Positions 8,446 to 18,636 of a DNA stretch of 43,049 nt are shown here, one piece after another (within the stretch, counting starts at the first letter, position 1; the number at the start of each line of letters is the position of its first letter). This DNA comes from an uncultured bacterium (lineage in GTDB: Bacteria > Verrucomicrobiota > Verrucomicrobiia > Verrucomicrobiales > V1-33), in assembly GCA_903936775.1 (NCBI GenBank), contig CAIZWU010000006.1:1-43049 (forward strand), given 5' to 3'. The notes below the pieces were generated by a model. That model did not search any database. It was not told the origin of the DNA and saw only the letters and a program-made list of their open reading frames with translations. The position numbers and the translations under genes were made by a program.

Positions 8446-8613
8446 GTGATTCGCAACGTTAATGAAGACGAACTCCTCGCCTTGCTAAGATCTGGCGGCC
8501 CCGCTGAGCCGGCAGCGATGTCCCAGATGATGAGGGGTCACAAGATGTGGGAAGCTCTTTACAGGCGTAAAGAAATCCAAGGTAACTGGTATTTGCGTTG
8601 GGATCGGAATTGA
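8446..8613 (+). CDS. Hypothetical small protein
   Basis: A 55-residue frame starting at GTG 8446, 16 bp after the signal peptidase stop and 19 bp before the next gene; an alternative ATG at 8407 would overlap lepB by 23 bp. The product is hydrophilic and contains 'NEDELLALLRSGGPAEP' and a Trp-rich C-terminus ('GNWYLRWDRN'). No domain is recognised and no ribosome-binding site is seen. The position in a closely packed rightward series is the main reason for listing it. Confidence 0.35.
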   Translation: MIRNVNEDELLALLRSGGPAEPAAMSQMMRGHKMWEALYRRKEIQGNWYLRWDRN

Positions 8614-8632
8614 GTGAATAAATCCACCGCTC

Positions 8633-9082
8633 ATGAAACATTTTCTCGCCCTCTCATTCGCTGCGTTGCTTGCACAAATGAACGCCCACGCCCGCGTGGG
8701 AGAGACGCGGGAGGAAATCGCGATCCGGTATGGCGAGGGAAAGCAGATGCCGTCGCAGCGGTTGGCTGGGACGGAATCATTTGAGTATTCCAAAAGTGGA
8801 TTCATTGTCGAGGTCGTCATTTTGGATGGCAAATCGGTGATGGAGATCTACGCGCGGAAAGAAGGCACCTCGGATGAGGCGATCAAGGAACTGCTCAAAG
8901 TCAACACCCCCGTCGGCACCGCGTGGCGCTTCGACAAGAAGGCTGGCCGTTGGGAACGTTCCGGCGTGCCACGGTTGGTGGGATACCGTTGGCCGGGGCA
9001 TCCGGATTTCTTTTGCATCAAAGACCTCAAGGCTTGTGAGGCGGCGGAGAAGAAAAACAAACCTAACGCTGAGGGACTCTGA
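8633..9082 (+). CDS. Hypothetical exported protein
   Basis: A 149-residue protein with a short signal peptide (positive MKH, hydrophobic LALSFAALLAQ, probable cleavage after 'NAHA', about residue 20). The mature part starts 'RVGETREEIAIRYGEGK', a pattern seen in small periplasmic proteins of Verrucomicrobia, and ends with a lysine-rich tail; no catalytic motif is visible. Two cysteines near the C-terminus (FFCIKDLKAC) could form a disulfide. It follows the lepB cluster in the same direction and may be part of it. Function is unknown. Confidence 0.7.
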   Translation: MKHFLALSFAALLAQMNAHARVGETREEIAIRYGEGKQMPSQRLAGTESFEYSKSGFIVEVVILDGKSVMEIYARKEGTSDEAIKELLKVNTPVGTAWRFDKKAGRWERSGVPRLVGYRWPGHPDFFCIKDLKACEAAEKKNKPNAEGL

Positions 9083-9129
9083 GGTTTGCCGGCCTTTCCC
9101 ATCCCGCCAAGCATCCAAGTAGGCGGTGA

Positions 9130-9609
9130 GTTCCGCCACTTTGGCAGGCTACTGGGCAGCCCGATTTCTCCTCCTCACTCCAGCCAAGACGCTTCCGACT
9201 GGCGCGGGCGCCGTAGCTAATCCCTCACGCAACTGCTCTGGAAAATCCGCCCGCTCATTCCAGTCGCCCCGGAACCGCATGGCGACAATCCGGACGCGGT
9301 CGGTCCGGCAGGCACGGTCCATGCCTCCATCGGGGATGGGGCGAAGTTCGCGCGCTATTGTCTACAGAACAAAGACGAGAAGCTGCACTCCACCTTGAAG
9401 GACGGCGGAACCACGGCGTCGGCGGGTGGTTAGTGCACGACATCCCCGCACCGGGTGGTCACTGCCTCCAGATGATCGGCTCAAACACCATGTGGATGGC
9501 CGTGATGTGGGTCTTGCCGGAGAAGAATATGGCCATCGTGGTGGCGACCAATTCCGAAGCCGGCAACGCCTTCGAGACATGCGATCAAGTGCAGGGACAC
9601 GGGAAGTAG
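9130..9609 (+). pseudogene. Remnant of a beta-lactamase-fold serine hydrolase (frameshifted)
   Basis: Two overlapping frames together encode the C-terminal half of a class C beta-lactamase-like hydrolase. From 9239 to the TAG at 9431 one frame reads 'PHGDNPDAVGPAGTVHAS' and 'GAKFARY', a typical segment of this family. The next frame then continues as 'GVGGWLVHDIPAPGG', 'GSNTMWMAVMWVLPEKN' and 'VVATNSEAGNAFETCD' up to 9609, which is the usual C-terminal motif. The switch lies near 9395-9415. The upstream part, including the SxxK nucleophile and YxN motif, cannot be found, and a TAA at 9218 closes the first frame. This is therefore a 5'-truncated, frameshifted remnant. A single sequencing error could explain the frameshift but not the missing N-terminal half. 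Confidence 0.72.
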
Positions 9610-9909
9610 CGCGGTGCGCAGGAAGCCCGTGGTATCACCCAATACAGCCGCCCGCCAGCGCCAGCTGCAGATGAAATAGGCCGGGAACTGCACCTCCAGC
9701 CGGAATGCCCAACCAGTCGGCTGGGAAACCGGATTTTTCCCCATACGCCTCCCTCCAGGCTTCCTCCCGCCTAATCAAATCATCCGACAGCGCGTTGTGC
9801 CGCCTCCCCCGGCCAGTTCCTTCCAGCAATCAGGGCGGTTGAGGTGAAAAGAAAGAGGAAGGCTGAAATCGGCTTTTTAGTCAGTGCCGTCGTGGATCCG
9901 GCAGAATGC
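9610..9909. other. Intergenic stretch without a supported gene
   Basis: This 300 bp between the hydrolase remnant and the convergent PQQ-repeat gene holds only a 64-codon leftward frame (9635-9829) with no recognisable motif, start signal or neighbours. It is most likely decayed coding sequence. No clear terminator hairpin for the leftward gene was found. Confidence 0.5.
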
Positions 9910-11184
9910 TTAATTTCCCACGCAGAATAGCGTCTTTTCCCCGCGGATGAACAGACGGCCACCGGCGATGGCAGGGGAAGCCTGGACTTCTTCTCCGATG
10001 GGGTTTTTGGCCAGGATTTCAAATTTTTCCGTGGCGGGGAGCACAACGGTTTCGCCTTGGTCGTCCGTGATGTAGATGCGGTTGCCGGAGACGACTGGAG
10101 ATGAGGCGAAGGTGCCGCCGATACGTTCACGGTAGAGGACTTCGCCGGTGTCGGCTCTGGCACACCAGGCCATGCCGCCTTCGGTGATGCAGAAGAGATG
10201 CGGGGCGACGTAAACCATGCTGGGCAGCTTGGGCGCGTTTTTCTTTTGCTCCCAGGCAAAGGCGGATTCGGAAACATCCCCTTTGGCTCCGGCGAGCCGG
10301 AAGGCTTTGACGGAATCAGAGCCGCCCCAGCCGTTCGGCTGGATGGCCAGACCATCAGCAATCAGCACGGAAGGGGTCACCCCTTCGCCTTCGTTTTTGG
10401 CGGTCCAGATCAGATCGCCGGTTTTGAGATCAAAGCCCTGCAGGACATCGCCGGCCCCGCTGACCACTTGTTTGCGGCCGGTTTCGTCCGTCCAGACATT
10501 GGGCGTGATGTGGGCGATGCGGGAGGTGCCCCGGCCGGTTTTCCACGCCAGTTTGCCGGTGGCGGTATCGAGGGCGAAGACAAACGAGCGGTCCCATGGG
10601 ATCTGCCAGCCGACCTTTTCCTTATCGGCGCCTTCCTTGTCAGGATCGGTGCTCCAGTCCCACGGCATCACCAACAGGCCGTCCTCCAGCACGGGTGAGG
10701 CCCCGAGACCGTGGCGGCTGTAGAAGTGGAAATCGGTGAAGGTCCACGCGGTTTTCCCGGAGAAATCCACCGCCGCGATGCCGCCGCCGCCGAAGACGGC
10801 ATAGACGTGTTTGCCATCAGTGACTGGGGTGGGCGTGGCGTAGGAGTTCCGGTTTTCCTTCCGCGCAGTGGCTTGTTTGAAGACCTCGGTATTCCACTTC
10901 AAAGCCCCGGTCGCGGCATCGAAGCAGAGCAAGCGGCAGGAGACTCCTTTGTCCTCCGTCGTCGTTAAAAAGACGTCCCCGCTCCAGACAATCGGGGAGG
11001 ACCAGCCTTCGCCGGGCACGGGAGTTTTCCACTTCACGTTTTCCGTCGCACTCCATTTCAGAGGGAGTTCCGGGCCAGTGGACATGCCTTGGCGGGACGG
11101 GCCGCGGAAGCCTGGCCAGTTGTCCTGCGCTGAGACCGGCAGGAGGGAAAGGGCGGCGAGGGCGAGCAGGGAGAAGGTTTTCAT
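9910..11184 (-). CDS. Exported PQQ-like beta-propeller repeat protein
   Basis: A 424-residue protein; the ATG at 11184 is chosen because it begins a clear signal peptide ('MKTFSLLALAALSLLPVSA', cleavage before QDNWPGFRG), while the longer frame to 11253 only adds a charged, improbable leader. The mature protein starts with 'WPGFRGPSRQG', the usual opening of planctomycete/verrucomicrobial PQQ-repeat proteins. It then carries repeated propeller blades such as 'LLCFDAATGALKWNTE', 'VFALDTATGKLAWKT', 'LQGFDLKTGDLIWTA' and 'AWCARADTGEVLYRE'. The fold matches BamB and quinoprotein dehydrogenases, but no catalytic or cofactor-binding residues can be claimed, so a structural or binding role in the periplasm is likely. 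It is transcribed divergently from metH across a 200 bp gap. Confidence 0.85.
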   Translation of the reverse strand: MKTFSLLALAALSLLPVSAQDNWPGFRGPSRQGMSTGPELPLKWSATENVKWKTPVPGEGWSSPIVWSGDVFLTTTEDKGVSCRLLCFDAATGALKWNTEVFKQATARKENRNSYATPTPVTDGKHVYAVFGGGGIAAVDFSGKTAWTFTDFHFYSRHGLGASPVLEDGLLVMPWDWSTDPDKEGADKEKVGWQIPWDRSFVFALDTATGKLAWKTGRGTSRIAHITPNVWTDETGRKQVVSGAGDVLQGFDLKTGDLIWTAKNEGEGVTPSVLIADGLAIQPNGWGGSDSVKAFRLAGAKGDVSESAFAWEQKKNAPKLPSMVYVAPHLFCITEGGMAWCARADTGEVLYRERIGGTFASSPVVSGNRIYITDDQGETVVLPATEKFEILAKNPIGEEVQASPAIAGGRLFIRGEKTLFCVGN

Positions 11185-11316
11185 GTCAGTAGAGCGTGGT
11201 AAAGAAGGGGCAGCAGGGTGGAAACGAAGGCGTGGCCTGTCATTACGTGGCAAACCTTGGGGTTTACCAAAATCCGTGGCGAGTTAAAATTCTCCTTTTA
11301 CTGCAGCGAAAGGAAC

Positions 11317-11344
11317 GCATCAACATATCAGGATATTATGATGC
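11317..11344 (+). promoter_or_regulatory. 28 bp palindrome upstream of metH, candidate operator
   Basis: The sequence from GCATCA (11317) through ATATC-AG-GATAT to TGATGC (11344) is symmetric at 11 of 14 base-pair positions, about 42 bp before the metH start. A possible -10 hexamer TATTAT (11334-11339) lies inside it, so a bound protein would block the promoter. ATATC...GATAT cores resemble sites used by SAH-responsive ArsR-family regulators of methionine genes (SahR type), from general knowledge rather than a match I could test. An RNA hairpin role is also possible. Confidence 0.55.
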
Positions 11345-11385
11345 ATTGCCCTTGAAACGCGGGCGGATTTTCCTATTTTGAAGCT

Positions 11386-14300
11386 GTGTCCATGATTATC
11401 ACTCCCGATTCCCCTGCTTTCCACCAGACGCGGCCGAATGCCGAAGCCGAGCTTCGCACCGAACTGGCCAAACGTATCATGGTCATTGATGGTGCCATGG
11501 GCACCACTATCCGCGGTTATGGGCTCGATGAGCAGCAGACCCGGGGCGAGCGTTTCAAAAATGCCCCGAAGGATGTCCGCAACAATGGGGACCTGCTTTC
11601 CCTGACCAACCCCGGTGTCATCGGTGATATCCATAAGCGTTTCCTCGAAGCCGGGGCCGACATCATCGAAACGAATACTTTTTCCGGCACCGGCCTGGCG
11701 CAGAGTGAGTTCTTCCATCCTGGCTGGGAGCGGGGGGCGCACGAGGAGGATGGCCGCAAGGACCCGGAGTTTTTCCAGCGCGTGCTGGAGGATAAATACC
11801 TCAACGAACTCGCCTGGGACATCAATTTTGAGTCCGCCAGACTCTGCCGGAAATGGGCGGATGAAATCGGCAGCAAAACTGGCCGTAAACGTTACGTGGC
11901 TGGTGCCATCGGGCCGATGACGGTCTCCCTCTCGCAGTTCCCGGACCCGGAAGACCTCAGTTTCCGCCGCATCACCTTCGACCAGGCGGTGGAGGCTTAC
12001 CGGCACCAAATCCGGGGCCTGATCGCTGGTGGATCCGATATTCTGATGGTCGAAACCATCTTTGATACCCTCAACGCCAAGGCGGCGGTCGTGGCGATCG
12101 GCGACGTCTTTGCTGCGGACAAAATCAAGCTCCCGGTGATGATTTCCGCCGCGGTGGGCAATGGCGGTGAAACCATGATTTCCGGCCAGGTCACCGAGGC
12201 CTACCTGCATGCGGTACGCCACATCAAGCCGCTCTCCATCGGCCTGAACTGCTCGCTCGGGCCGGAGAAAATGCGCCCGCATCTGTCTGAACTGGCTGCC
12301 AAATGCGACACCTTCGTCAGTGCCTACCCCAATGCGGGTGAACCCGATCCGTTGTCCCCCACCGGCTTCCCCTATCTGCCGGAAGACATGGAGCGGCTGA
12401 TGGACGACTTCGCTGCCAGCGGACTGTTGAATCTCGCCGGTGGCTGCTGCGGCAATACGCCTGAGCACATCGCCGCCATCGCGAAAGCCGTCAGCCGTCA
12501 CGCCCCGCGCCTGCTCCCCGCGCAGCCTGCGGTCCCGCCGATGCGCCTCAGCGGCTCCCAGCCGTATACCGTTAGCGCGGCCTCGAACTTCCTGATGATC
12601 GGCGAGCGCACCAACGTCACCGGGTCCCCGAAATTCTCCAAACTGGTCAAGGAAGGCAAACTGGACGAAGCCCTCGCCGTGGCCCGCCAGCAGGTGGAAA
12701 ACGGCGCCAACGTCATCGACATCAACTTCGACGAAGGCCTCCTCGATGGTGAAGCCACGATGACTCATTTCCTGAAGCTGATCCAAGCCGAACCGGAAAT
12801 CGCCAAGGTGCCGATCATGGTCGATTCCTCCAAGTGGACCGTGATTGAGGCTGGCCTCAAGATTCTCCAGGGCAAAGGGATCGTGAACTCTATCTCCCTC
12901 AAGGAAGGCGAGGAGAAGTTCAAGGAACAAGCCCGCCGCATCCTGCAGTATGGGGCGGCCACCGTGGTCATGGCTTTCGACGAAGACGGCCAGGCGGCCG
13001 ATTACGAAAATAAGATCCGGATCTGCAAACGCGCCTACGATATTCTCGTCAACGACGTGGGTTTCCCGCCGGAGGACATTATTTTCGATCCAAACATCCT
13101 GACCGTCGCCACCGGCATCGAGGAGCATAACAATTACGCGGTCGACTTCATCAACGCCACCCGCTGGATCAAGGAAAACCTGCCCGGCGCCCGGGTCAGC
13201 GGCGGCGTCAGCAATATTTCCTTCAGCTTCCGCGGCAACAACAAGCTGCGCGAGGCCATGCACAGTGCCTTCCTTTTCCACGCCATCAAGGCCGGGATGG
13301 ACATGGGCATCGTGAACGCCGGGATGCTGGAAGTGTACGAGGAAATCGAGCCGGACCTGCTTGTCAAAGTCGAGGACGTGCTCCTGAACCGCCGGCCGGA
13401 TGCCACCGAACTGCTGGTGGATTATGCCGAGCAGTTCAAAGGGGTGGCCGGCAAGAAACTGGAGGCCGATCTTTCGTGGCGCGAGGCCCCCGTGGAGGAG
13501 CGCCTGCGCCATGCCCTGCTCAAGGGCCTGACCGATTTTATCGATGAAGACACCGAGGAAGCCCGTCTCAAATATGGCAAGCCGCTGGGGGTGATCGAGG
13601 GCCCGCTGATGGACGGCATGAGTGTGGTCGGCGATCTTTTCGGCGCCGGCAAGATGTTCCTCCCGCAGGTCGTGAAAAGTGCCCGCGTCATGAAAAAGAG
13701 CGTCGCCTGGCTGCAACCCTTCATGGAGGCGGAAAAGGAATTGCGCATTCAGGAACGCGCGGCCGCCAAGGCTGCCGCTCTGGCCAGCGGCACCGCCGTG
13801 GCGGCTGAAGTGGAGGAGAAGAGCAATGCCGGCAAGATCGTGCTCGCGACCGTCAAAGGCGACGTGCATGACATTGGCAAAAACATTGTCGGCATCGTGC
13901 TGGCGTGCAACAATTACGAAGTGATCGACATGGGCGTGATGGTGCCCTGCGACAAAATCCTCGCCAAAGCTGTCGAAGTCGGTGCCGATATCATCGGTTT
14001 GTCAGGGCTGATCACGCCCAGCCTTGATGAAATGGCCCATGTCGCTTCCGAAATGCAGCGCCTCGGCATGACGACTCCACTGCTGATCGGCGGAGCCACC
14101 ACCAGCGCGGCCCACACCGCCATCAAACTGGCGCACAACTACAGCGGCACCATCGTCCACGTGCTGGATGCCTCCCGCAGTGTACCCGTCGCCACCAGCC
14201 TGCTCAGCGAGGGGCAAAAGGAAAAATTCATCGCGGACAACGAAACCCGCCATGCCACCCTGCGCGAGCAGTATGGCAACAAAAAGAAGCGCGACATTCT

Positions 14301-15336
14301 CCCGATTGCCGAGGCCCGCGCCAAAGCGTGGGTGTCGGATTGGGCAGGGGTGGACATCGCCCGGCCTCCGGTCACCTGCGTGATTCCGGTTTCTGAAACG
14401 GAAGGAGAGACCGCCACGGTTCCTCCCGTCAGCCTGACAGAATTGCGGAGCTTCATTGATTGGTCGCCCTTTTTCCACGCCTGGGAACTCCGCGGCCGCT
14501 GGAATGAGGCGGTAGCGCAGTTTTCCTCCGCCCACGTGGATCCGGAACTCAAGATCCAAGCGGAGGAAACCGCGGCCAAGCTCTACGCCGATGCCCAGGA
14601 CCTGCTGGATAAAATCATCGCCGGCCAGCATTTTACGCCCAAGGGGGTGACCGGATTCTTCCCTGCCAACGCGGTGGGTGACGATATTGAAATCTACACG
14701 GACGAAAGCCGTCAGGAAAAATGCGCCACGTTCCACACCCTGCGCCAGCAAGTCATCAAGACCGGAGGCAGTCCCACGCCCAACTTTGCCCTGAGCGACT
14801 TCACCGCTCCTGCCTCCAGCGGCCGGGCGGATTGGGTCGGAGGTTTCGTCGTCACCATCCACGGCGCGGATGAGTATGCTAAAACCTACGACGATCAGCA
14901 GGATCCTTACAGTTCCATCATCGTCAAAGCGCTGGCCGACCGCTTCGCCGAAGCCTTCGCCGAGTGGCTGCATCAGCGGGCCCGGTTCTTCTGCGGGATC
15001 GAGAAGCCCGGCGAGCTGACGCGTCAGGAAATCATCCGGGAGAAATACCGCGGCATCCGCCCGGCGCCGGGCTACCCATCCCAGCCCGATCACACGGAAA
15101 AGCGCACCCTTTTCTCCCTGCTCAACGCCACTGCCCTTACCGGTTGCGAGCTGACCGAGTCCTGCGCCATGCACCCAGGCTCCAGTGTCAGCGGTTTGTA
15201 CTTCAACCATCCGCAGGCGAAATACTTCGGGATCGGCACTGACCTCGGCAAGGACCAGATCGAAGACTACGCCGCCCGCAAAGGCATGACGGTGGCGGAA
15301 GTCGAAAAATGGCTCTCTCCATGGTTGGCTTATTAG
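11386..15336 (+). CDS. metH: Cobalamin-dependent methionine synthase
   Basis: A 1316-residue enzyme that transfers the methyl group of 5-methyltetrahydrofolate via methylcobalamin to homocysteine. All four modules are present. The homocysteine domain (about 1-370) has zinc cysteines C289 ('GLNCSLGP') and C354/C355 ('[10 protein letters not shown]'). The pterin-binding domain (about 395-660) contains '[14 protein letters not shown]'. The cobalamin cap and Rossmann domain carry H828 in '[14 protein letters not shown]', the lower axial ligand. The C-terminal reactivation domain includes '[15 protein letters not shown]' and '[16 protein letters not shown]'. It is somewhat longer than the roughly 1227-residue E. 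coli enzyme. The start is GTG 11386, with an ATG two codons later. No cobalamin riboswitch is recognised in the short leader; a palindromic operator candidate lies in front. No B12 transport or metF gene is adjacent. Confidence 0.97.
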   Translation: MSMIITPDSPAFHQTRPNAEAELRTELAKRIMVIDGAMGTTIRGYGLDEQQTRGERFKNAPKDVRNNGDLLSLTNPGVIGDIHKRFLEAGADIIETNTFSGTGLAQSEFFHPGWERGAHEEDGRKDPEFFQRVLEDKYLNELAWDINFESARLCRKWADEIGSKTGRKRYVAGAIGPMTVSLSQFPDPEDLSFRRITFDQAVEAYRHQIRGLIAGGSDILMVETIFDTLNAKAAVVAIGDVFAADKIKLPVMISAAVGNGGETMISGQVTEAYLHAVRHIKPLSIGLNCSLGPEKMRPHLSELAAKCDTFVSAYPNAGEPDPLSPTGFPYLPEDMERLMDDFAASGLLNLAGGCCGNTPEHIAAIAKAVSRHAPRLLPAQPAVPPMRLSGSQPYTVSAASNFLMIGERTNVTGSPKFSKLVKEGKLDEALAVARQQVENGANVIDINFDEGLLDGEATMTHFLKLIQAEPEIAKVPIMVDSSKWTVIEAGLKILQGKGIVNSISLKEGEEKFKEQARRILQYGAATVVMAFDEDGQAADYENKIRICKRAYDILVNDVGFPPEDIIFDPNILTVATGIEEHNNYAVDFINATRWIKENLPGARVSGGVSNISFSFRGNNKLREAMHSAFLFHAIKAGMDMGIVNAGMLEVYEEIEPDLLVKVEDVLLNRRPDATELLVDYAEQFKGVAGKKLEADLSWREAPVEERLRHALLKGLTDFIDEDTEEARLKYGKPLGVIEGPLMDGMSVVGDLFGAGKMFLPQVVKSARVMKKSVAWLQPFMEAEKELRIQERAAAKAAALASGTAVAAEVEEKSNAGKIVLATVKGDVHDIGKNIVGIVLACNNYEVIDMGVMVPCDKILAKAVEVGADIIGLSGLITPSLDEMAHVASEMQRLGMTTPLLIGGATTSAAHTAIKLAHNYSGTIVHVLDASRSVPVATSLLSEGQKEKFIADNETRHATLREQYGNKKKRDILPIAEARAKAWVSDWAGVDIARPPVTCVIPVSETEGETATVPPVSLTELRSFIDWSPFFHAWELRGRWNEAVAQFSSAHVDPELKIQAEETAAKLYADAQDLLDKIIAGQHFTPKGVTGFFPANAVGDDIEIYTDESRQEKCATFHTLRQQVIKTGGSPTPNFALSDFTAPASSGRADWVGGFVVTIHGADEYAKTYDDQQDPYSSIIVKALADRFAEAFAEWLHQRARFFCGIEKPGELTRQEIIREKYRGIRPAPGYPSQPDHTEKRTLFSLLNATALTGCELTESCAMHPGSSVSGLYFNHPQAKYFGIGTDLGKDQIEDYAARKGMTVAEVEKWLSPWLAY

Positions 15337-15518
15337 GCGCGACGGGGCGGTTTTGGAGGGGGTGCCAAAGTCTGTGATTTCTTTTTGGGATCATGGTTTT
15401 GTCTCTCCCGCCCAAGTCACCTGCTCTGGGGAAAAACACCGGAAGCGGTCGGAAAACGTCGGGGGTTGAAGCGGCTTGCGGCGCAAGATTGCCCGGAATT
15501 TGCCAGTATTAAGAGGCA

Positions 15519-18500
15519 ATGTTCCGCCCTTGGTTGCTTCCCAGTTTCTTGTTCCTGACGTGCGTCCCCGCAGGCGCGGCGCCGGCCGCTGAAGCCGGAG
15601 CTCTGAGCTACAACCGGGATATCCGGCCTATCCTGTCCGACAAGTGTTTTGCCTGCCACGGCATGGACTCAAAAACGAGGAAGGCTGACCTGCGTTTGGA
15701 TGTTCTGGAAGAGGCGGTGAAACCGCTGAAGGAGGGCACTCCTTTGGTTCCGGGCAATCCGGACGCCAGCCTCGTCTGGCAACGGATCGTCTCGACGGAC
15801 CCGGAGGAGGTGATGCCGCCGCCCGATTCCCACAAAACACTGAATGCTGAGGAAAAGGAAATCCTGCGCCGCTGGATTTCGCAAGGCGCGGTCTATCAAA
15901 AACATTGGGCCTTTGAACCGCTGGTGAATCCCACCCAGGCGGAATCTGAAACCCCGCAAATGCGGCTGGATCGATGGGTGAATGAACGCCTGCCTGCCGC
16001 CAATCTCGCTCCCCTTGCGGCGGCGGAGCCCCCGGTGCTGATCCGCCGGGTCAGTTTTGCCCTGACAGGACTGCCTCCGTCGCTGGATGAGACGGAACAG
16101 TTTCTGCGGGACAACCTTCCGGGGGCTTATGAACGGATGGTGGACCGGTATCTGGCCTCGCCACGTTATGGCGAGGAAATGGCGCGCCACTGGCTGGACG
16201 TGGCCCGCTATGCCGATACCCACGGCCTGCACCTCGACAATGAGAGGCAAATGTGGGCTTACCGCGACTGGGTGGTCCGGGCCTTCAATAACAATCAGCC
16301 CTTTGACCAGTTTACGGTGGAGCAGCTGGCCGGGGATCTCCTCCCGGAAGCGACCCAGGAGCAGTTGATTGCCACCGGATTCAACCGCTGCAATGTCACC
16401 ACCGGCGAGGGTGGCTCCATCGATGCCGAGCAGCTGTTCCGTTATGCGGTGGACCGGGCCTCCACCACGGCCCAAACCTGGCTGGGCCTGACCGTCGGTT
16501 GCGCGGCCTGCCATGATCACAAATACGATCCGGTCTCGCAAAAGGAGTTCTACTCATTCTATGCCTTTTTCCATTCCAATGCCGACCCCGCGATGGATGG
16601 CAATACGCTCCTGACAAATCCGGTGATGAGGATCAAGCCGCCGGATTATCAGACCAAAGTGGCCGCTTTTGAGGAAAATCGGAACGCCCGGCAGGCCGCC
16701 CTCAATGCGAAGACTGCGACCGTGGGATATCAGGATCCGGCGGAACAAAATCCATTGCCGGAGGTGAAGGACACGGAAGTCATCTGGTTTGACGATGCCT
16801 TCCCCGCCGGCGCTGAAACCGGCGCCTCGGGACATCCTCAGCAACTGGTGGAAAAGCCCGCGCCGGTTGCCAGCGGCCAGCGGTCCCTGAAGCGGAGCGG
16901 GGAAGGCATGGCGCAGGACTATTATCAAAGCGGAGCCGCTCCGCTGGAAGTTCCCGCCGGTGGCCGGGTTTTCCTCCAAGTTTATCTGGATCCGCAGGAT
17001 ACCCCTGAGGAAATCATGATTCAATTTCACACCGGCGAATGGCTGCACCGGGCGTGGTGGGGACAGGATATTATCGCTTTTGGAGCCGTGGGCACCCCCC
17101 AGCGGTTTGGGGCAGGCCCCCTGCCGGAGACGGGTAAGTGGGTGCCCTTGGAAGTGGAGGCTTCGAGCATGGGACTTCTGCCGGGCATGAAGATCAGCGG
17201 GATCGCGTTCACGGTCCATGGAGGGACGGCGTATTTTGACCGGTTGGGAATCAAGGGGCGGCTGGATCCCTCCACCGATCCCTCCCGATCCTTCACCGCG
17301 TGGCGGAAATCTGTGGCCGGAAAGGACCTGCCGGAAGTGCCGGAAGCGCTGCGGGGGTGGCTGAAGGAAGGCCCTGACAAGGAACGGTCCGGCGGTGAAC
17401 TGCAGCAGCTGCGCGGGTATTACCTGCAAAATATCTGTGCCGGAACCGTGGCGGAGCTGGCGGCGGAAACGGGAGCTGTGAAGGAGGCCAACAAGGAGTT
17501 GGCGGCCTATCTGGAAAGCATCCCGTCCACTTTCATCTTCCGGGATCTGGAGCAGCCCCGGGATAGTTTTGTAATGAAACGGGGGCAGTATGACCAGCCC
17601 GGGGAAAAGGTGGAACCCGGAACGCCGGCGGTGCTGCCGCCCCTGACCAAGGCCGGAATCCGCGCCAACCGGCTGGATTTGGCCCGATGGCTGGTGGCCC
17701 CGGAACATCCCTTGGTGTCCCGGGTGACAGTGAATCGTTTCTGGCAGCAGGTTTTCGGAACGGGTCTGGTGAAGAGCAGCCACGATTTCGGAACGCAGGG
17801 AGACCTGCCCAGTCACCCGGAACTGTTGGATGGGTTGGCGCTCCACTTCCAACAGACGGGTTGGAATGTGAAAGGCCTGATGCGCCTGATGCTCACCAGC
17901 GAAACCTTCCGCCGGACCAGCGCGGCCCCTGCTGAAGCCTGGCAGGCCGATCCCGATAATAGATGGCTGGCCCGGGGATCCCGGTTCCGCCTTGATGCCG
18001 AGCAACTCCGCGATCAGGCGCTTTTTGCGGGAGGGTTGCTCGACCTGACCATGGGCGGCCGCGGGGTGAATCCCTATCAACCACCCAACATCTGGGAACC
18101 GGTCGCCTACACCGGATCCAACACCCGGAATTATGTGCAGAGCGCGGGAACCGGCGTCCATCGGCGCAGCCTGTATACCTTCTACAAACGGACCGCGCCG
18201 GCCCCTTTCATGATCAACTTCGATGCGCCGAGCCGCGAGCAGGCCTGCACCCGGCGGGAGCGGAGCAACACTCCGCTCCAGGCGCTGCAGCTGATGAATG
18301 ATGTACAGCACTTCGAGGCCGCCCGGGCCTTGGCTGAGCGCACCCTGCTGCTGGGCGGAGCCACGTCCGAATCCCGCATCGGTTTCGCTTGCCGCACCGT
18401 GTTGAACCGCGAACCGACCCCGGAGGAGCGGGTGGCTTTGCTTCAATTCCAAACATCCCGCCTCGAAAAATACCGGGCGGCTCCCGCCGAGGCGCTCAAG

Positions 18501-18617
18501 GCGGTCACGTTCGGCACCGTGAAGCCCAGCGACGTGCTGAAAGAACCGGAGTTGGCCTCGTGGACCCTCGTGGCGAATCTTTTGCTGAACCTGGATGAAG
18601 CCGTCACCCGCCCCTGA
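15519..18617 (+). CDS. PSCyt1/DUF1549/DUF1553 (PSD1) cytochrome-domain protein
   Basis: A 1032-residue exported protein of a family abundant in Planctomycetes and Verrucomicrobia. A signal peptide covers about the first 20 residues. The N-terminal planctomycete cytochrome-C domain has the haem-binding C43-F-A-C46-H47 and 'PPPDSHKTL'. DUF1549 follows (about 135-350) with 'ARHWLDVARYADTHG' and a second CxxCH at C328-C331-H332. A variable beta-rich insert (about 420-590) is likely a carbohydrate-binding-like module. DUF1553 (about 690-1000) contains 'HPLVSRVTVNRFWQQVFGTGLV' in part and 'ARGSRFRLDAEQLRDQALF'. The next gene encodes the DUF1501 partner 19 bp downstream, the classic pairing. In these phyla such pairs are expanded and often proposed to act in polysaccharide degradation; the exact reaction is not established. 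Confidence 0.93.
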   Translation: MFRPWLLPSFLFLTCVPAGAAPAAEAGALSYNRDIRPILSDKCFACHGMDSKTRKADLRLDVLEEAVKPLKEGTPLVPGNPDASLVWQRIVSTDPEEVMPPPDSHKTLNAEEKEILRRWISQGAVYQKHWAFEPLVNPTQAESETPQMRLDRWVNERLPAANLAPLAAAEPPVLIRRVSFALTGLPPSLDETEQFLRDNLPGAYERMVDRYLASPRYGEEMARHWLDVARYADTHGLHLDNERQMWAYRDWVVRAFNNNQPFDQFTVEQLAGDLLPEATQEQLIATGFNRCNVTTGEGGSIDAEQLFRYAVDRASTTAQTWLGLTVGCAACHDHKYDPVSQKEFYSFYAFFHSNADPAMDGNTLLTNPVMRIKPPDYQTKVAAFEENRNARQAALNAKTATVGYQDPAEQNPLPEVKDTEVIWFDDAFPAGAETGASGHPQQLVEKPAPVASGQRSLKRSGEGMAQDYYQSGAAPLEVPAGGRVFLQVYLDPQDTPEEIMIQFHTGEWLHRAWWGQDIIAFGAVGTPQRFGAGPLPETGKWVPLEVEASSMGLLPGMKISGIAFTVHGGTAYFDRLGIKGRLDPSTDPSRSFTAWRKSVAGKDLPEVPEALRGWLKEGPDKERSGGELQQLRGYYLQNICAGTVAELAAETGAVKEANKELAAYLESIPSTFIFRDLEQPRDSFVMKRGQYDQPGEKVEPGTPAVLPPLTKAGIRANRLDLARWLVAPEHPLVSRVTVNRFWQQVFGTGLVKSSHDFGTQGDLPSHPELLDGLALHFQQTGWNVKGLMRLMLTSETFRRTSAAPAEAWQADPDNRWLARGSRFRLDAEQLRDQALFAGGLLDLTMGGRGVNPYQPPNIWEPVAYTGSNTRNYVQSAGTGVHRRSLYTFYKRTAPAPFMINFDAPSREQACTRRERSNTPLQALQLMNDVQHFEAARALAERTLLLGGATSESRIGFACRTVLNREPTPEERVALLQFQTSRLEKYRAAPAEALKAVTFGTVKPSDVLKEPELASWTLVANLLLNLDEAVTRP

Positions 18618-18636
18618 ACCCCTGACCTGAACTGCT

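Noticed and set aside
9635..9829. 64-codon leftward ORF
   Set aside because: No motif, start signal or context supports it; kept only as possible decayed sequence.
11185..11385. Cobalamin or SAM/SAH riboswitch before metH
   Set aside because: The likely leader is short and shows no conserved riboswitch core such as a B12 box; the palindrome fits a DNA operator better.
11320..13869. 849-codon open frame on the minus strand
   Set aside because: It lies entirely opposite metH, whose domains are unmistakable. Antisense frames stay open in GC-rich genes because of codon-third-position bias; the translation has no family motif.
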